Shown here: in pieces, positions 61,545-64,000 of the stretch
Layout of the letters: each line of letters opens with the position of its first letter
Numbering within the stretch: position 1 is the first letter of the stretch
NCBI GenBank assembly: GCA_964608315.1
Contig: CAZSNF010000005.1
Span: forward strand, 1 to 64,000
Length of the DNA: 64,000 nt
Direction: 5' to 3'
Source: VXPQ01 sp964608315
GTDB lineage: Bacteria; Bacteroidota; Rhodothermia; Rhodothermales; VXPQ01
Program-made: the position numbers and the translations under genes
Notes under the pieces: model-generated
What the model was told of the DNA's origin: nothing
The model's database searches: none
Seen by the model: only the letters and a program-made list of their open reading frames with translations

Positions 61545-61640
61545 TACGTGCTGCGCGGAAGCGGGGCATTTTCCGTTTCCGCCCGTTTGTTTCGTCGGAA
61601 TATCCATCCATTCGGCATACATGACATGGGGTTAAACGTC

Positions 61641-62918
61641 ATGGGAAAGACACCGGACACGAACTGGATGAAGCGCTCTTTCGACACGGTCGAAGACGCT
61701 GTTCGGGATTTGGCGGCGGGACGACTCGTTATCGTGGTGGACGACGAGGATCGCGAAAACGAGGGGGATTTCATAGGCGCCGCGGACAAGATTACCCCGG
61801 AAACCGTCAACTTCATGGCGCGGCGCGGGCGGGGACTCATTTGCGCGGCGCTTACCCGGGAGCGGACGGCGGACCTCGACCTGGACATGATGGTCGATAG
61901 CAACACTTCGCTCTACAACACCCCCTTTACGGTCTCTGTCGATTACAAAACAGGCGTCACGACAGGTATTTCGGCGCCGGATCGCGCCCGGACCTTGCGC
62001 GCGCTCGCCGACCCGAAAAGCGCGCCCTCGGATTTTGCGCGTCCGGGCCACGTGTTTCCGCTTCGCTCCCAGGACGGCGGCGTGTTGCGGCGGACCGGAC
62101 ATACCGAGGCCGCTGTGGACCTGGCCCGCCTGGCCGGATGCGCGCCGGTCGGAGCGCTGGTGGAAATCATGACCGAAGACGGCATGATGGCGCGTACGCC
62201 AGACCTGATGGAAATGGCAGACCGGTTCGACCTCCGCATTATTACGATCAAGGACCTGATTGCCCACCGGATGACGACGGAATGTCTCGTACGGCGGGCG
62301 GTGGAAATAGATTTACCCACCCTGTACGGGGAGTTCAGGCTGATTGCGTACCAGGATACGATCAGCGAGGAAATCCATCTGGCCCTGGTGAAGGGAACCT
62401 GGTCGGAAAACGAACCCGTGCTCGCGCGCATCCATTCCCAGTGCGTAACAGGAGATATTTTCGGTTCGATGCGGTGCGATTGCGGGGAGCAACTGGCCAT
62501 GGCGATGCAACAGGTGGAAGCCGAAGGGCGCGGCGTGGTGTTGTATATGAAACAGGAAGGGCGAGGAATCGGCCTGCTGAACAAACTGCGCGCCTACAAA
62601 CTGCAACAGGAGGAGGGACTGGATACGGTCGACGCCAACGAGGCGCTTGGTTTCCGAATGGATCATCGCGATTACGGCATCGGGTGCCAGATTTTACGCG
62701 ACCTGGGGATTCGCAAACTTCGGCTCCTGACGAATAATCCGACCAAGCGGGTAGGACTCGCCGGCTACGGACTGGAAATCGTGGAGCGCTGTCCCATAGA
62801 GGCCTGTCCGAATACGATGAATCATCATTATCTCAAAACCAAGCGGGATCGCATGGGGCACCTGATTCTGGGCGCATCGGACGAGCACGACGCCGCCATG
62901 CTCCGAAAAGTGCTGTAG
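61641..62918 (+). CDS. ribBA: Bifunctional DHBP synthase / GTP cyclohydrolase II (RibBA)
   Basis: RibBA makes both branch precursors of riboflavin: 3,4-dihydroxy-2-butanone-4-phosphate from ribulose-5-phosphate and the pyrimidine from GTP. In the 425-aa reading the RibB half is at about 10-210, with the acidic loop VVDDEDRENEGDFIGAADKI and RTGHTEAAVDLARLAG. The RibA half is at about 220-425, with the zinc cluster RIHSQCVTGDIFGSMRCDCG and MKQEGRGIGLLNKLRAYKLQ. Start codon is uncertain: ATG 61641 follows GGGG by about 10 bp, but ATG 61626 or 61668 are possible. No FMN riboswitch was recognised in the 96 bp upstream. It is near rpe, which acts on the same ribulose-5-phosphate. Confidence 0.95.
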   Translation: MGKTPDTNWMKRSFDTVEDAVRDLAAGRLVIVVDDEDRENEGDFIGAADKITPETVNFMARRGRGLICAALTRERTADLDLDMMVDSNTSLYNTPFTVSVDYKTGVTTGISAPDRARTLRALADPKSAPSDFARPGHVFPLRSQDGGVLRRTGHTEAAVDLARLAGCAPVGALVEIMTEDGMMARTPDLMEMADRFDLRIITIKDLIAHRMTTECLVRRAVEIDLPTLYGEFRLIAYQDTISEEIHLALVKGTWSENEPVLARIHSQCVTGDIFGSMRCDCGEQLAMAMQQVEAEGRGVVLYMKQEGRGIGLLNKLRAYKLQQEEGLDTVDANEALGFRMDHRDYGIGCQILRDLGIRKLRLLTNNPTKRVGLAGYGLEIVERCPIEACPNTMNHHYLKTKRDRMGHLILGASDEHDAAMLRKVL

Positions 62919-62958
62919 CGCATATCTCCATCAGGCGGGATGACGGGAAAGTCGCTGC

Positions 62959-63031
62959 CTGAATTGCTTTGTATTCCTCCAGCGCCGCCTCGCAAGCCTC
63001 CGGGATTTGCAGACCTTGTCAGCGTATCCTG
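62959..63031. repeat. Dispersed repeat, diverged right half, copy Q
   Basis: A worn right half of the repeat: GAATTGCTTTGTATTCCTCC then AGCGCCGCCTCGCAAGCCTC and TTGTCAGCGTATCCTG. It lies between the convergent ribBA and coaE genes. Confidence 0.7.
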
Positions 63032-63038
63032 AAAGGAA

Positions 63039-63635
63039 TCAGGGGGACGTCATATCCCGGTACAACTGCTCGACCTTGCGGCGCAGTTGCTCCATATCGC
63101 CGTCGTTTTCGAGCACGACATCGGCGCGTCGCCGCAGCGCGGACGGATCGGCCTGATGCGTCATGCGGGCGATTACGTCCTCGCGCGGAACGCCGTCTCG
63201 CTTGCACGCCCGCTCAATGCGCGCCGGCGCCGGCGCATCCACCACGACCACCGCGTCCAGCTGCCGATCCGCACCCGCTTCGAAAATCAGGGCGGCCTCC
63301 TTTACCATGAGTGATACGTCCTCGCGCGCCGCTTGTTGCGCCGCCTCCTCGAACCGGCTCAGCACCCGGGGATGGATCAGGGCACTCATCTGATTGAGCA
63401 GAGCCTGGTCGGCAAACGCCAGGCGGGCCAGAAAACGCCTGTTCGGGGAGCCGTCGGGCAAGTAACTTTCCGGGCCGAACAAGCCGATGACGCCCTCGCG
63501 CACCGAGGCGTCTTCCGCGAGCAGGCGTTTCGCTTCGTCGTCTGCGTAGAACACCTGCGCGCCGAGTTCCCCGAGGATGCGGCATACCGTCGTTTTGCCG
63601 CTCCCGATACCGCCCGTTACGCCAAGTCGTTTCAT
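63039..63635 (-). CDS. coaE: Dephospho-CoA kinase
   Basis: CoaE phosphorylates dephospho-CoA, the last step of coenzyme A synthesis. The 198-aa protein begins MKRLGVTGGIGSGKTTVCRI with the P-loop, followed by FYADDEAKRLLAED, IHPRVLSRFEEAA, VKEAALIFEAG and the lid/adenine region RACKRDGVPREDVIARMTHQ. The ATG at 63635 is the clear family start. An upstream extension in frame is not used. It is convergent with ribBA. Confidence 0.95.
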   Translation of the reverse strand: MKRLGVTGGIGSGKTTVCRILGELGAQVFYADDEAKRLLAEDASVREGVIGLFGPESYLPDGSPNRRFLARLAFADQALLNQMSALIHPRVLSRFEEAAQQAAREDVSLMVKEAALIFEAGADRQLDAVVVVDAPAPARIERACKRDGVPREDVIARMTHQADPSALRRRADVVLENDGDMEQLRRKVEQLYRDMTSP

Positions 63636-63642
63636 GGGATAG

Positions 63643-64000
63643 TTACAAGCGCCAGGAAGCTGCCATGGAAATATTCGGAATGATTTTCCGGTCCCCGGAC
63701 CATGCAGCTTGCCGTATATGATCGGCGCGCGCTTCCGGGAGCGCCCCGTAGAGGCGTCGCCGGATGTTTTGCACATTGAGCCAGCCGTTCAGCCGGAGCA
63801 CGGATCGGTTCGGCATGGGCCAGGAGATCGAACAAACAGGACCCGCTTGCTCGATTATGGTTCGTCCCGGGCGCACGATGCTTGCCGTGACCGGTTTTCC
63901 GGCAGCGTCCAGTTGGCGCGTTCCGTCTTCGTTGCGGATATCGTACCGTACGGTCGCCGCCCGATCGAAGTCGCTCCGAATGAAGAGGCGGGCGCCAATG
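63643..64000 (-). CDS. Hypothetical protein, C-terminal part only (cut by window edge)
   Basis: A minus-strand reading frame enters from the right edge and ends 7 bp before the coaE start; 118 residues are visible. It contains GARLFIRSDFDRAATVRYDI, GTRQLDAAGKPVTASIVRPG and ICSISWPMPNRSVLRLNGWL-like text, which has the alternating pattern of a beta-rich domain. No family is recognised. Its distance to coaE suggests a shared transcript. Confidence 0.6.
   Translation of the reverse strand, partial: IGARLFIRSDFDRAATVRYDIRNEDGTRQLDAAGKPVTASIVRPGRTIIEQAGPVCSISWPMPNRSVLRLNGWLNVQNIRRRLYGALPEARADHIRQAAWSGDRKIIPNISMAASWRL

Noticed and set aside
61548..61640. FMN riboswitch before ribBA
   Set aside because: The leader is under 100 bp and shows none of the conserved FMN-element segments.

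Overview
The window is a GC-rich (roughly 60%) bacterial chromosome segment that looks like a member of Rhodothermota/Bacteroidota. Supporting signs are three TonB-dependent receptors with N-terminal carboxypeptidase-regulatory-like domains, a type III glutamine synthetase, a DUF2480 protein, an atpD-atpC pair standing apart from the rest of the ATP synthase genes, and the miaB / sigma-54 activator / lptE neighbourhood often seen in Bacteroidota. This placement is an inference from gene content; no 16S rRNA gene is present.

Layout. Positions 1-8345 hold a repeat end, tRNA-Gln, miaB, a sigma-54 activator, lptE, a family 2 glycosyltransferase, a TPR protein, anmK and thiL. Two tandem paralogous TonB-dependent receptors follow (8368-14318), then a strong terminator, atpD-atpC and a PLP fold-III enzyme. 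Converging on these from the minus strand are glnN and an Lrp/AsnC regulator. From 20.6 to 25.5 kb lie a Tat-exported TIM-barrel protein, tRNA-Ile(CAT), an ATPase gene fragment, a DUF3224 protein, a secreted PHP-domain protein and several repeats.

Positions 25.7-28.7 kb are a clear accessory island of lower GC: a Dam-type adenine methyltransferase, a ParB-like protein and a PD-(D/E)XK-like nuclease in one tight operon. A promoter overlapped by a perfect palindrome precedes it and a decayed IS5-type transposase follows it. This is the best candidate for a poorly described defence or restriction-like system.

From 29.2 to 49.8 kb come an octahaem cytochrome/TPR lipoprotein, a sulfatase, recG, DUF2480 with a cysteine desulfurase, a GNAT acetyltransferase, a parvulin lipoprotein, tRNA-Glu, the tig-clpP pair, ruvC, yebC, an ECF sigma factor, purB and a third TonB-dependent receptor. 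Positions 50.2-58.1 kb carry nuoABCDEFGH, the peripheral arm of complex I plus NuoA and NuoH; nuoI-N are absent. They are followed by rpe, priA, the SRP RNA, yajC, ribBA, coaE and an incomplete gene at the right edge.

A striking feature is a dispersed repeat of about 260 bp with terminal inverted repeats (AAGGATACTCTGATTAA... and its complement) and a long internal hairpin. It occurs as full copies, deleted copies and bare ends at more than 20 places, almost always in intergenic DNA. In several cases its end supplies the stop codon of the neighbouring gene. It behaves like a MITE or other non-autonomous element.
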